DNA from: Pisolithus tinctorius
Lineage: Eukaryota > Basidiomycota > Agaricomycetes > Boletales > Pisolithaceae
DNA: 64,000 nucleotides
Assembly (NCBI GenBank): GCA_024663395.1
Contig: JANFAH010000011.1
Coordinates: 1,178,001-1,242,000 of the forward strand
Reading direction: 5' to 3'
Shown here piece by piece: positions 1 to 12,669 of this stretch. Made by a program: the position numbers and the translations under genes. How positions within the stretch are numbered: position 1 is the first letter of the stretch; each line of letters opens with the position of its first letter. A model generated the notes under the pieces. The model was not told where the DNA came from. It ran no database searches and saw only the letters and a list, made by a program, of their open reading frames with translations.

Positions 1-2177
1 ACAATCCAAACACATGCATCATGTCCTCTGCTGCATATCCCATTCCCAGTGAGCCCCATAATGTTTTACAAATGTGCGTCTTAAGCCGTAGGACATGTGT
101 AACGACTCATTGACTAATCTATACAAGGACTCACAATATGCTCGCTACTGAGAATGTCACTGTTACTCAGCTGTGGGCAACAACTTTCATGCCTACCTCT
201 TCACCAGTTTCGGCCTTGGTGATGCTCGTAGCTCCACAGCACAGTGGCCATTTCCGTGAGTGATATCACCCCCAACCCACTCTTCTTGATTACTGATCTA
301 CTTTACAGCGTGGTTCCTCGTGAAGTCACCGATTATCAACTTCGCGCGGTCTCTGCAGCCTACTCGGGTTGAATATGATCGACGTACGTTTGCACTGACA
401 TGGGTCGATCGGGTATGAGCTATTCTACTATGATGTTTTCCGTGAACTGAACAACCTGTAGGCAAATGCTGCACAGTTCTCTGTCGACGGCAAAGTCTTC
501 TTACTCTCGTTCCACGATCCGGCTATGTTCTGGTGCTTCAAGTATATGGTATACTGCCGTGATCAAGTTGACTGCCACCAGCACTGTGTTTCTGAGCCTA
601 ATGCGAAGGTGTTGTTGGACGCATTTCTCGACTTTAAGATTCCTGCACAGGTACCGTTGGGTGTCAGGAGTGCAGTCTCAGGGTGCGCTTTCTTATCATC
701 GGCTTTAGTCAAGCTAAATATGTCTTGGCAGTCGTGGCCTTTCAAAATACCATGATAAAGGAGTTTTGGCGTCAACTGGTCAAGGGATAGATACAGCATA
801 TGTTGTGTTCACTGCGTGCCTGCCGGATGGCGCTGATTTGTTTGTAGCAGTCCCGAACACTCTCCACCACGGTCCCAAAGTAAAGGCGGCACACAGTCAC
901 CTGATGGTATGGATGCCGATAGAAGGTAAGCGCATATCGTCGTATCATTTTTGATTGTTTTCATCACAAAAATATCCCTCGATAGACTCCATACTCCTCA
1001 ATCTCAGTCAACCACTATAGGTGACAGTGCAGGCCACACAGGTGAATGCGATCCAGGACCAACAATTACAATGGTGATTCCGCCCTTGTCAGTCGGACGT
1101 CGTCATTCTCGGCCATTGGACCCTGATCCGAGTTTTGATGGGAGTGAGAGTAGTTCAGATCGCGCTGAAACTACCTGCCAGAAGAAGAGGAAGCTCATTT
1201 GATATTTACTGTACTTCACTTTGTAACATCCAAGAAAGCAATGGGTTAGGTTACGTTCAGTAACTTAGACTATAATCACATTAAACACTCATTTTCCGCA
1301 ACATGTATGATTCGAGAATGATGCACACCAAATATTACCGGCCTCGTGGTTGATTTGTGGCGAAAAGAACTCAGCAGGTACAAAGGAAATATTATCATAC
1401 TTATATCCGCAGGTATGTCCTGTGCATTCCATCCTACCCCAGTGTGATTGCACCATGCAAGCTGAAACAAGCGTTGTTCGTATACCAGTATGGGATTGTT
1501 GATATTGCCACTGGTTCTGTTACTTAGCGGCATATCCAGGATAATCCTCGCATCGACCTCCTTGAACGGATTCGACTTGTCAGGCATGTCCATGACATGG
1601 TATGTTGATACAATCAATGCAGATGGCACATGTGAGCTAATGGTGCGTACATAGTTACTAGATGAAGTGCTCATGCTCCTTGAACAAGAATGTCAAGGCA
1701 ATCTGCCATTCAGTCCTGTCAATGAACCATCAATCCAAGGCCACCATGGTGTAAAACTCACACCAGTTGATATCACAGACAGGTCGCTCAAGCTTAAATT
1801 CCGCCTGGTAATCACCACATCTATCGTTCTCGTAGCCTTGATATGGATGATCATCCAAACCGTTCATTTCATTTACAACGGAGATGACCTTCTTGCTACA
1901 ATGAGTTGGATGTCAATTTCTGTCGCTTCATCATTGATTTTTGTCCTTTTAATTACCGTTCTGTGATAGCGGCCCCATTGTCATCACATTAAATTAGTAT
2001 AGAGACGTTTGTGTATATAGCATCATTTATGCTGATCGTCCTCGAAGCCGTGGGATGTTAATCGATTTAGGCTACTCTGATTTATTTCCACATTGACTAC
2101 AACCATAACCGACCAGTCCACAGAGGAAGAGAAGACCAGGCTGGGAGTCACCAGATCACTTTCTCAACAGAAAAGCC
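1..2177. other. Unassigned region with short ORFs upstream of the Tnp2 gene
   Basis: I recognise no protein family here. A stretch at 466-755 reads as a plausible exon after an AG acceptor near 461, followed by other short plus-strand ORFs to 1202. An ORF at 1667-1966 (99 aa) has two clear hydrophobic segments in its C-terminal half, so it could encode a small membrane protein or an exon of one. A minus-strand ORF at 1276-1674 (132 aa) overlaps nothing recognisable. Whether these belong to the neighbouring CACTA element or to a host gene is not visible; I did not find convincing CACTA termini. Confidence 0.3.
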
Positions 2178-5100
2178 ATGGCATCTGCGAAACATCGATG
2201 TAAATGCCAGGTGTATGGTTGCATCAGCGGATCAGACCCAGACCCTTGGACGCAGCTCCCGACCTCTGGCCGCCTGTTGCCCCCATCTACGGTGTATCAA
2301 CATCGTCATGATGATAAAATCTGGTGTGCGTCCAAACAATGTGAACACATGGAACTTGATCTACTTGTAGCCACCACTTTACCGGAGACTCACAGTGATG
2401 GTGTCGTATCATCCAGGGCACATGAGAGCGAGTTGGGAAACGAACCTGTTTTTGTTCCTAATACACCCCTCAGAGTACCTGAGCAAGGTATGGTCACATT
2501 CTTCAGAAATGATGGCTGTCACATATATTAAGTGTAGAATCTACTTCGGCCGCTGCCCTTCTGTTATTGCAGCAATATCGCAACATGTTCCAATCTACAG
2601 TCTCATCATTTACTCCACCTCGCCTCAGGTTCACATCGAACCATCCAATTGCTACAGGTGCTCTGCCTCCCATTGATCCCAATGACGAAAGAGGTTCTCG
2701 GCCATTTATTATTCATCAGCAATATGTCGAGAAGTTGTTCGAACTTGTTCGTGGTGTATCTGGTGATGAAGATGACAATGTCATATCAGCCAGGAAGAGG
2801 CTTATCCTCGACATCCAAGAACACCAAGGTTATCTTGAACGTATTCGTAACTATGAATGGGATCGACATAAGGCAGAAATCACGGCGAAGGAGGTGCCTA
2901 GCATCGGGTCTTCTGTTCCAATGATCGTAACGACAGGTAGGTGTGGCAATGTTGGGTTTTGAGTGTACTAAGTTTCAAATCAGATCACTTCTGTAGTACT
3001 TTGGACACCCTCGGAAACACTGCCTTACCCCTGTTACTAGGCATCCTTGGGGCTGGTATTTTGCATGTACTTGCTGGACTCTCGCGGCGCCACACGAACT
3101 TCCTCCTATTGATTTTACAGTCCGTTGTCATGGCCGCAGTTGGCAAAGTCACTGTCAACCTCCTAAAATCTGGCAGTCATCATCAGATTAGGGATGGGTT
3201 TGATTCACTCACCTCAGGCTGGCCAAAGGACATACGCAGCGCTCTCAACCTCCTGCATATTGACCCAGAGCTACTCCAATATATTTGCTGTCCAACCTGT
3301 TTCTCGTTGTATGGACCATTTCCCGAACAACAGACAGAAAGCTATCAGAATATCACCACCCACTGCACTCATCGCGCAACGCCATCAGACGAGCCTTGTG
3401 GAGTGCAACTATTTGGGAAAAGTGGATCTCCTAACCGTCGTTTTTGGTATCAGCCCCTTGATTCATGGATCGCTCGTTTCCTTTCACGAGCCGAGGTCGT
3501 GACGTCTCTGCGTACAGCACCTGGTCCGGTTTCCACTCACATGTTAGATATATGGGATGGATCTGTTCTCAGACAATTCCGAGGCCCTGATAACAACTTG
3601 TACTTTGGGTCCGAAAACCCACGTTCAGAAGTTCGCCTGGCCTTCAGCCTATTTGTTGACTGGTTCAATCCCTTTGGCAACAAACAAGGCGGAAAGCACA
3701 CCTCATTTGGCGCCATTTACATGGTCTGTCTCAATTTACCAATTCACCTACGCTATCAACTCGAAAACGTTTATATTGCTGGCATAATTCCCGGGCCTCA
3801 AGAGCCATCATCATACCGTCTAAATCATGTACTGCAGCCACTAGTCGATGACTTAATTCGTTGCTGGGCTCCAGGATTACGCCTGACGCGCACTGCTGTT
3901 CATACATTTGGATGTCTGGTGCGCTGTGCGGTGATACCACTTGTCTGCGACTTGTTAGCAGCATGAAAAACTGCTGGGTTCGCAGGTCTAGGGCCTACGA
4001 AAGGAAGGTTTTGCTCGTTTTGCCAGCAAAGTGGTTCGGATTTCAGCAACACAGATATATTGACTTGGCGGCGGCGAACGTGGCATGAGCACTTTGCAAT
4101 TGCGAAGATGTGGAGGGACGCACATACAGATGGGACGAGACAGCGAATATATGACACGTTTGGGGTTAGATGGTCCGAACTGTTGCGCCTACCCTACTGG
4201 GATCCTACCCGCTTCGTGGTTGTTGAAGCGATGCACAATTTCTTCCTTGGAGACCTCCAACACCACTGTCGAAAGGTACTTGGCATGAGTGCCGATGCGA
4301 AGTCTGCCACCGAAACTCATATCCGACCACACACCCCCGAGGAACAACAGCGAGAACTCCATACTGGGATTGAAGCCATCAAGAAACACTCGTTGTCAGC
4401 TCTAACCAAGTTGAGAAGGGGCTACATCATTGCACTCGCCGAAGCAAACAATGTTCTGCCGGAGGTCAATATCAGTAATGACCCATTGATTAGACTGTAT
4501 AAAGCTGATCAGATGACTGGAAAGACGGCATATGCACAAGCGCTTATTGACTGGGTAAGCCTATTAGTTTGCTCCGAAACCATTTCATTACCTTCTTTCT
4601 AGCATAGACTACATGGGGATCCTGAAATATGCTGCCCACGCGTCTTTCCTCGCCCCGTGGTGGACCTATCCACAGCATGGTCAAATGCCCCATCAACGAC
4701 TATCCTCAATCAGTCAGTGTTATCAGAAGTATGGAAAGACATGGCGAGAACTACTTTACCATCATGGGTTGCTCGCGCACCTCACAACCTTGGCAGTCCT
4801 GGTCATGGAAAACTCAAAGCTGACCAGTGGCGGACAGCCTGTTTAATTAACCTGGTTATCACGCTGTGCAGGTTATGGGGTAGCAATGATGCAAGTGAAA
4901 AAGATGCGCTGCTGTTGCGCAATTACCTCTCTCTTGTGACTGCAGTCTGCTGGGCAACCACCCGCTCCACTTCTGACCAACACGCTGAAATTATCGAGAA
5001 ACATCTGGCATACTATACTCGCAGCACCTTACACATTTTTGGTCCGCGGGCACTGGTTTATAACAACCATGCATCCTTCCATGTGCCTGAGTGCCTGCGT

Positions 5101-5983
5101 GCATTTGGTCCTACCCATGGATGGTGGGCATTTCCCTTCGAAAGATACAACGGCATCTTACAATCCTTCAAAACAAATACCAGGATTGGTGAGCTTTATG
5201 GTCTGTGTTCGGGTCGGTACTTATGAACCCCTTGCAGGTGAGATGGAACACACCTTGTTGAAAGCCTTCTGCCAGGGAAGTAACTTGAGGTCCTTACTTG
5301 GCACGAACACATTAGATTCCCTTCGGGGTCTTCGCGAACTATTTTTGCAATTCTTCAGCGTACCCATTCCATGCCTTGATGTGACTCGTGGAAGTGATGT
5401 CCCTAACATCACCCAGAACATTGACAGACTTCCAATGCTTTCTGACCAAACATACGAGCGCCTCCTCGATTGTCTCAACAAAGGTGTTGTTCCTGGACAC
5501 CGTTATGTGTCTTATTGTGAAGATTCCCAACCTAACACCTGGGTCGTCCAGCCCTATGTACAGGAAAAGGACTCGGTCAAAATTCAGCAAATGACCTTCA
5601 CTTGCTCCGCAAAGCATCTCGGGAATAGTCGTGTCTTGTTCTGCTTTGCAGGTGAATCACTCCAGCATGCCGGGGAAATCCAACGCATCTTCGTACATCA
5701 AAGGTGTGGACCATCAGGTGACCTCATTACCGAATTTTTCTATGTGGTATGACAATTTCGAGAGCTTCCCGATGAGCTAGCTGTGCATGACCCATACCGG
5801 CAATTCCCACTTCTCTTCATGCGGCTCTGTTATAATGAATTCACGGAGGAGGAACAGGTTATACAGTCTCACCATATCATCAGTCATTTTGCTGGGTGCC
5901 CTTATGAGAGTAAAGAACTCCCGGGAAATTTTCTTGTGGTATTGTCACTAAGCAGGGTCTGTCTCGCAGTTCTGTTTGAGTGA
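2178..5983 (+). pseudogene. CACTA (EnSpm) Tnp2-family transposase, two in-frame TGA codons
   Basis: This is a DNA transposase of the Tnp2 family. Five exons join in frame: 2178-2487, 2538-2936, 2984-4554, 4603-5188 and 5238-5983, with introns of 47-50 nt. The N-terminal exon has a Cys/His cluster (start KHRCKC). Exon 3 carries the core with DWFNPFGNKQ, the YMVCLNLP block and a GIIPGP motif. Exon 4 has RWSELLRLPYWDP-type sequence just upstream and the FHVPECL/FPFERYNG block typical of the C-terminal half. The reading frame is interrupted only by TGA at 3964-3966 (the conserved AAR position) and TGA at 5750-5752. Otherwise the product would be about 1,100 residues. A truncated relative lies at 42.5-44.0 kb (-). 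Probably inactive. The family call is firm; element ends were not found. Confidence 0.88.
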
Positions 5984-8271
5984 AGTGAAATGCTTATACT
6001 ATGCGTTATATCTAGGACTGAGCCAGTTCAGATCCACGCGATATAACCCGGGGCTTGGAGAAGTATGAGAATATGTAGTTATAGTCGTTACAAACGTTTC
6101 GCCAGCACATGCTTATATCGAAATCAGCCCCATTGCCTAAAATACAGAGTCATGGTTATACACAATTTGCTGGACTATAAATCGAAATCAGAAAGCTTTA
6201 CTTGTTATGCCTATTAGAATGGTGCACACTGATATTTGCTAAGTTGCTTCTCAATCATCCTTTAATTGAGCAGTGTCAAAATATGATTGTTTCTCGCATC
6301 TTTATTTGGCATGACAGTCCTTTGTGAACCGTGATGCTGGCCAGGCAACGAGTATACAATGCTTCACTACGCTTTTCATTGCTTTCTATTCACCTCTAAC
6401 TGTGGACTTTTTGATGAAGGTGCCAACCTCTGAAAGTTTCGTCAAGCATTGCCGAGAAGATGTTGCACCATATCGACCATATAGGCGGGTAGAGACTGAC
6501 GTATGCAGCTTTCTACCTAGTTCATCCATTCATCCATTGCTCACTGCTGCAGGCAATCCCGATACACCGACAATCGTTCCCGCTTTGTGAACGTATAAGA
6601 GTCAAGCCTATCATCACCATTGAATTGATGGACAGAGACGTAAGAATTTATTTCCATTCAGTCGCACGACTGACTGCATACTTTCTCTACAGACCATTCC
6701 CATTCATCAGCAGCGATTTCCGTTGACAGTTCCACTCTCTCCTCGAAGTGAAGTGGATGCACATGTGCCCACCTGTAGTATTGCCGATGTGAACATTGCT
6801 GTAAAGGATAGCAGGGCAGAAAGGTACGTCTCAATATATAGAATCGGAGCAAGTGGCTTCAATCACGAGTAGCTATGCAACAGTTACGAGACCCAATCGT
6901 CAGGAACACAAAATCTGTAACCTCAATGTCACAACAGGACGATACATAACGACCCATCGCCTCCCTTTGCAGTACCCTCCGTCTTGTTCTCGTGCAGTGG
7001 ATGGCGATCTTTACATTCATCACTACAGCAATGAAAAGGTTCAGATATGGTTGCGAGAAGGGGATCAATGGATAAGTGATGTTTCGGATGGTCATCATCA
7101 CCCACTGTTACAGGACTACCGTCTCTTCGTCGCTGACGGTATAGAACCTACCTGGGTAACAAAGAAAACGAGATCAACTTACAAGGGGAGGATTCGTGGC
7201 CACCAGAAGAAGGTGGATCGAACATGATTATCATCCAGTCGTGTCCATTTCAATAATAGATTGGTTGTCTTTTCGTCCGTAGCCATCTCTGCTGAGCCTT
7301 ACCAGTACTGTAGGTGCCCTCAGGTATGAATATTCGATGTTAGCTTACTCATTCCTCGCAGAACCCTAACTAATCCTGCCACCCGAGAAAATTCCTTTTT
7401 CTTCATGTAATTACCGAATGTACATTGATACAGACACGCATTACACATGGGCAGCGCCAGCAGCGGAGAGTTGCAGCGGCCCCAGATCAGCTATTAGCGG
7501 CGTGCTGCAAAAAAAGCATGTAAGGCGGATGGTCACGACGCATGCACAATGAGAAGTGATGATGATATTTGGAGAGTGTCGAAATGCTGCCCCAACTTCA
7601 AGTCCTCCGAACATCGTCAGCTATAGTACAGTGAAAAACAGTTTGTCATTATCTGTGCGAGACACGCGACTCGGAGCATTGCCTGGATATCACATATGGA
7701 ACTGGATGTATGTAGCAAGGATCTCATGATATACTTCATAATCAGTCTTCAGAGTGGCGCTTTTTTACGATCACTGCTGGTTCAAATGTAATACAACTAT
7801 AAGGACATTGATGATGCTTGGCTAAACTCGAAGTACAAAGGTTATTGGAGAGGTCATTTTTTGTGATCAGAATGTCGAGTTTCGTTCCTGATTTGGAACC
7901 CTATGACACAGCCCCACAAATTCAAAGAAACTCCATGACCTGGATCACTGCACTTTGCAGATCGGTCTTCAAATTCACGTCTTCCATTAGAGGGCATTTA
8001 CACCTGTTCAAACTTGTTGCAGTCTCAGTAAACAGACAGTCAGAAAGTTCAAGGCTATTGACAAATTTCTGTACACTTCAAAATATCCGTTCAGCGCTCT
8101 CTGAATTTTTCGTTGACAGTGAATTTGAAGCTCAGCTTAGTGACACGATCATCAGGCCTTTGCCTGCAGTGTTGGTACAAAATCTAACGGACGTCCGAAG
8201 TATTTAAATCAAAGCAAAAAGGAACGCAGCAGAAAGGACAGAGCAATTAAAACGCCCCAGTAGGGAAGTAC
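5984..8271 (+). other. Unassigned ORFs, possible small multi-exon gene at about 6420-7227
   Basis: No family recognised. An exon-like stretch follows an acceptor near 6690 and ends at a GTACGT donor near 6821. It is followed by an ORF at 6853-7227 (124 aa) containing a basic C-terminal tail (RIRGHQKKVDRT). Together they could be the last two exons of a host gene. A second ORF at 7818-8207 (129 aa) has no visible motif. From 7230 to 7810 I see nothing coding. Confidence 0.25.
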
Positions 8272-8274
8272 CTA

Positions 8275-10180
8275 TTCCCTACAGTGGTCGCTCCACTCTT
8301 CGTCCCTCTCTGGGTCAAATGATGGCAGCGCTCCTAGCACTTCACGGGCATTGGCATCTGCATCAACCGAAATTAAGGATGCGATCTTCTCAAGAATCGA
8401 GTCCCGGGAAACAATTCGACCTTCAAAAAGCCTGACGTCCATGTGAACGTTCCTCATCCATGAGGATTCGTAGTAGGCTTTGTATGCCAACTTAATCGCC
8501 GTGCGAGTAAGCTTCTTTGCCCTTACGCCAGCTGTGAGTAAAAACAGAACTTCTAAAACGTGTGTAAGATGAACGATATAAGCCATGAATGTTTTGTGAA
8601 CAGCTTGTCTAAAAGGATGACTCATTTGATGCTCTAAGCATCATAGGAGTGACACGTACAGTCGCTGAAATGGTTTGCGAGGCCACTTGGGAATGGTGGA
8701 CCAAGTACTTGTTGGTAGGATTATAGGCACTACAAGCAGAGAACAGCTGCGGCTCCTTTGGGTGCGGTAATTCTCCTTAAGTTTGTCGCACAGTAAGTTC
8801 TCACAGCAGCACTTACCCGGATAGCGGGTCGCTGTGAGGGAGGGGAAACGACTCGGCTGGTGTAACAACGTTCTCAACCATGTTCAACATTAAGTGTCGG
8901 AAGTCTTCGCTATTCAAATACTACAAGGGAGATGTCAGCAACCATACTGCTAAGGTGGCAATGCTCACTTCAGAAGGATCGTAAAAATTCCAGATCAATA
9001 CGATGTCGGTGTGCACAACGCCCAGGCAGTCTTGCATTGTATAGCCTCGGAAGTTTGCGCTGGCAACTAGTGCCCTCCAGTATCCTTGTAAAGAGATGAA
9101 CTTCTAAGATATCCTTCCACCCATCCGGACTCACTCTGCTTTCCTACTCTGTATAAAGATCAATTCAGAATAGATGTCATGATCGCAATGGAGAGAGCTT
9201 ACTCAACTGACAGCTCGATCTTCAATGTAGGCAACGCTCCTGGTACCCCTGCGGCCGCCGAATATAGCGACGGTACTGTAATCCCTGAGGATGTGAAACG
9301 TTTGTATACGATCTCCCGAGTGACGTTTACCAGCTCCTCGAGCCCTCGCTCGCACTCGGGTTTCGCTAACGGTTTCTAAACTAGATAATTGAAGGAAATG
9401 GGAGGAAAGATACCCACAACTAACTGCAACATGCAATATGTTCGGGCCTCCCGTGAAGTCCTGAATTGGCTCAATACAATAAGTTTGCAAGTATCGCTTT
9501 GCTGCTGCTTCAGGGTCCCTTGACTTCTTCTTTCGCACATAGTGTATAAGCCTGTCATACTTGGTGAATACCACTATAGTTGGGGCTAGCGGCAGTCGGT
9601 AAACAGCAGAGGCGAAGAGAATGGGCTCACTCACTATTCCCAAAGGTTTCCCTCCCCTCTTTCAAGAATGCTGCCACACCGTCCTGCAGAAGCTGCTCGC
9701 CGTATTTTATAATTGGCACTCGGCAACACAACCTACCGTTAAAGTTAGAACTCTCAGCTGGCTATCTCAGGAGTACGCACCAAATCGCATGAAGCTGATC
9801 TTTGATATCCGGCTTCTTCCTCCTCTCTTCTATGAATGACATCACGACGTTAGAGTTGCTGCCTTCGGCTGGTCCATGATCGCGCCTGATGTGTAAGATG
9901 GAACTGTCGTTCTCTTGTAAAACGAGTTCTTCCGCTATCGCTGCTTGCCCTGATCCATCTTTTGCGACATGCTATCGACTTCGTTAACGGCAGGCAAATA
10001 TGAAAACCTTCAACTACTCAACCGCAAGTTCCGAACCGAAGATTCGATTGATCAGAGTCGACTTCCCTACACCTGTCTACAAGGACATCTTTATTGGGAT
10101 CTGCTCGAGTGACGGGTGCAAGCCGAGATTACCTTTCCAACTACCAAGATTCGAAAGCTATTGCACACAGATGAGTCAAC
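8275..10180 (-). pseudogene. P-loop GTPase (TKxD type), decayed paralog of the 36.9-38.9 kb gene
   Basis: Minus-strand exons match the plus-strand GTPase at 36.9-38.9 kb exon for exon. FRILVVGK ends one exon, and the P-loop continues as TGVGKSTLINRIFG near 10030-10070. Next come a stretch ending in IKDQLHAIW, the G4 motif TKYD near 9560, a QDFTG block, and a C-terminal hydrophobic segment with LTAGVRAKKLTR near 8500. The G3 (DxxG) segment around 9900 is scrambled: ILHD-S-K-G in the paralog reads ILHIRRDHG here. Several frames need shifts to stay open. This GTPase superfamily (Ras-like/AIG-like P-loop) is expanded in Agaricomycetes; the substrate is GTP and the cellular role is unknown. Its 5' limit toward 10.5-11.0 kb is uncertain. 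Confidence 0.7.
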
Positions 10181-11005
10181 TGTCCAAACGTGGGGATTTG
10201 GTACTCACCGAGGACAGGTGGCTAGCAGTAAACTGTCTGAGCTCCCGGGTGGAACACCGTGGATCCTTTCTACGCCTGGATTGTCGCGTAGCACCTCTTC
10301 TCCTGCCGCTGGTTTGGTTTGAAACAAAACTCCAAGGGTAACGGACAAAACACCGCGGGTGATGGTCACTTCTGCACTTTTCTTCTGAGCCCCTGCGCCT
10401 ATTTCAGTAGTAGTCCGACAGATGACGCGTAGCCTGGATATTACTTTGCCTCTGCAATTCGGAAAGAATCTCAGTGGAGTTGATCGGGATGGATTCCGTG
10501 ATGGTCTGGGAAGAAAGACCAAAGCGCAAGTTCTTTCGGCCTACTAAGAGAGAGAGCTGCTCCGTTGTAAACATCCTATCATGAATTAGATAAAGACACA
10601 AAAATTGCTGACGGATATATAGAAGAGACTCACAATGGTTCATCAAAATCTCGATAAAAAGTACCTCTGCCTTGTTGAATGATCTTGAAGTGTCGACTAT
10701 TGCTGAGGACGAGTTCAGCACATTCGATGTCTTGTGCGTTTCGTAACTTGATATCTGTCCGTATCGATTAGCTTTGTGAAGATTGTAACTGATGCTTCTC
10801 AAAAGCCTTACGAGTGAGTAGGAGGGACAACGCCATGGTGTGGAGCACAGGAGACGACAGTCTCGTTCCCAGCCATGGGATTTACGGGACCTTCCGTGCG
10901 GTGTTTGAATGGCTGGGAACGAGGCAGGAGGCGAGGACTCCACAGGCACAAGGAGGGCTGGTGCCGACTCCGCTTCAAATGTGGGAACTCGCCTATAAGA
11001 TATCC

Positions 11006-11008
11006 TTA
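11006..11008. repeat. Target-site duplication TTA, left side of PIF/Harbinger
   Basis: TTA directly precedes the left terminal inverted repeat, and the same TTA follows the right one at 14354-14356. A 3-bp TWA duplication is the hallmark of PIF/Harbinger insertion. Confidence 0.9.
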
Positions 11009-11145
11009 GAGCCTGTTCGGCAACTGGAAGTAGTCCGAACACCTGACATTAACTTAACATGTGTGTCGGTTAGAGTGAAGCGGAGATGTATCGGAGGTTT
11101 AAAATAGTTATGCTTACTAATTGATATCTAGCACCTCTGACTGAT

Positions 11146-12546
11146 ATGGACCATCAGCGACCTGAAGTTTGGCAGCAGCTCTACCAGTTTATAACATTGA
11201 TTCTCAGTCTTATCACATGTGCAGCAGTGACTGTTGTCCAGCCCCAAAAACCCCAAAGAAAGTCTCCTGAACCATACCATACATCAGCACTTTCAGGCGA
11301 GGCCTGGGTAATTGAACTCCTTGTGGGGCATCCAGAGCAGATCCGTTGTGAGCTAGGAATGCATGCATCTGTCTTTGCAGAACTCATTGCAGAGTTGCAC
11401 ACTCATGGTCATGGAAACTCCAAGTTTATCTCCCTTGAGGAACAAGCTGCTATTTTTTTGTATATGTCTGTCACCGGATTAACTATTTGGCATGTTGGTG
11501 AATGGTTTCAACATTTGAATGCAATGATTTCACGGTATGTTTTCCATCATCTTTCAATTCTTTTTTATTCTGATTTTTCACAGATATTTCCACAAGATGC
11601 TGATAATATTTTCTACCCCACCATTTTACACCAAATATGTCCATCTCCTGGATGAAAATAAGATCCACACCCGCATTCAAGACAACATGAGGTTTTGGCC
11701 ATTTTTCAAGGATGTGATAGGTGCTTTAGACGGGAGCCACATACATGCAGCCCCCAGCGCTGCTGACCGTGGTACTTTCCGAAACTGCAAAGGATTTATC
11801 TCACAAAACTGTCTTTTTGCATGTGATTTTGACCTTTTCTTTACCTATGCCCTCATGGGATGGGAGGGGTCCACTACAGATGCACACATTTACCAGGATG
11901 TGTGTACCAAAGGCCTCTACATCCCTCCTGGCAAGTATTTCCTTGCTGATGCTGGCTTCCCACTGTGACTGGAGCTTCTCATTCCCTATCGGAATGTCCA
12001 ATACCATCTGGCTGAATGGCACCATGCACAGCAAAGGTATGTAATTCATTTAAAATCACAGTAACACTGCCTGATCAAATTTATAGGCCCACCAATAAAG
12101 AGGAATTGTTTAATTTATGACACACCTCTGCATGGAATGCCATCGAACGAATTTTCAGTGTGCTCAAACGACAATTCCATATCTTGCTTCTAGCACCCAA
12201 ATATGACCTAGAAACACAAGCATGCATTCCCAGTGCACTATGTGCCATTCACAACTTCATCTCTGTTCGCAATCCCACTGAAGGCCCAATCCCGGGAGCT
12301 GAGGCATTTGGCGGTGGTGGGAGTGTGATCAATGATGATCCTGAAGCAGAATGGGAGAATCAAGATGTGCCAGACATCGAGGCCAAAGGGATGCGAGATA
12401 GCATTGCACAAGCAATGTGGATCGATTATCAACAGATCATCAGGGAGAGGGACTACAATCATATTGCACAGGGTTCAGAGGATGAAGGGGCTGAGGTTGA
12501 GAGGGATGATTTGGACAATGATAATGACGACGAGTTGGAATCTTGA
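11146..12546 (+). pseudogene. PIF/Harbinger transposase (DDE_Tnp_4/HARBI1-like), two TGA interruptions
   Basis: Exons 11146-11534, 11584-12036 and 12087-12546 join in frame through introns of about 50 nt. The first catalytic Asp is in VIGALDGSHIH, the second in the GSTTDAHIYQD segment, and the Glu in WNAIERIFSVLKRQF. The C-terminal tail is acidic (DNDNDDELES). The frame is broken by TGA at 11966-11968 and TGA at 12118-12120. The second falls where relatives have Arg in NLRHASARN, and the nearby Trp of SAWN sits where relatives also have Arg, so both look like CpG changes. Without those two stops the protein would be about 430 residues. Nuclear DNA cut-and-paste enzyme, probably inactive. Confidence 0.88.
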
Positions 12547-12669
12547 TTGTAGTAGTCATTTTTTACTTGCAATTTTGTTTTACACTTGCAATTTACTGTG
12601 TTCGCCGAAACAAATGAAATTGATACATCGATGTAGTGAAACATGAAAGAAGGTACATGTAAATTGTAA

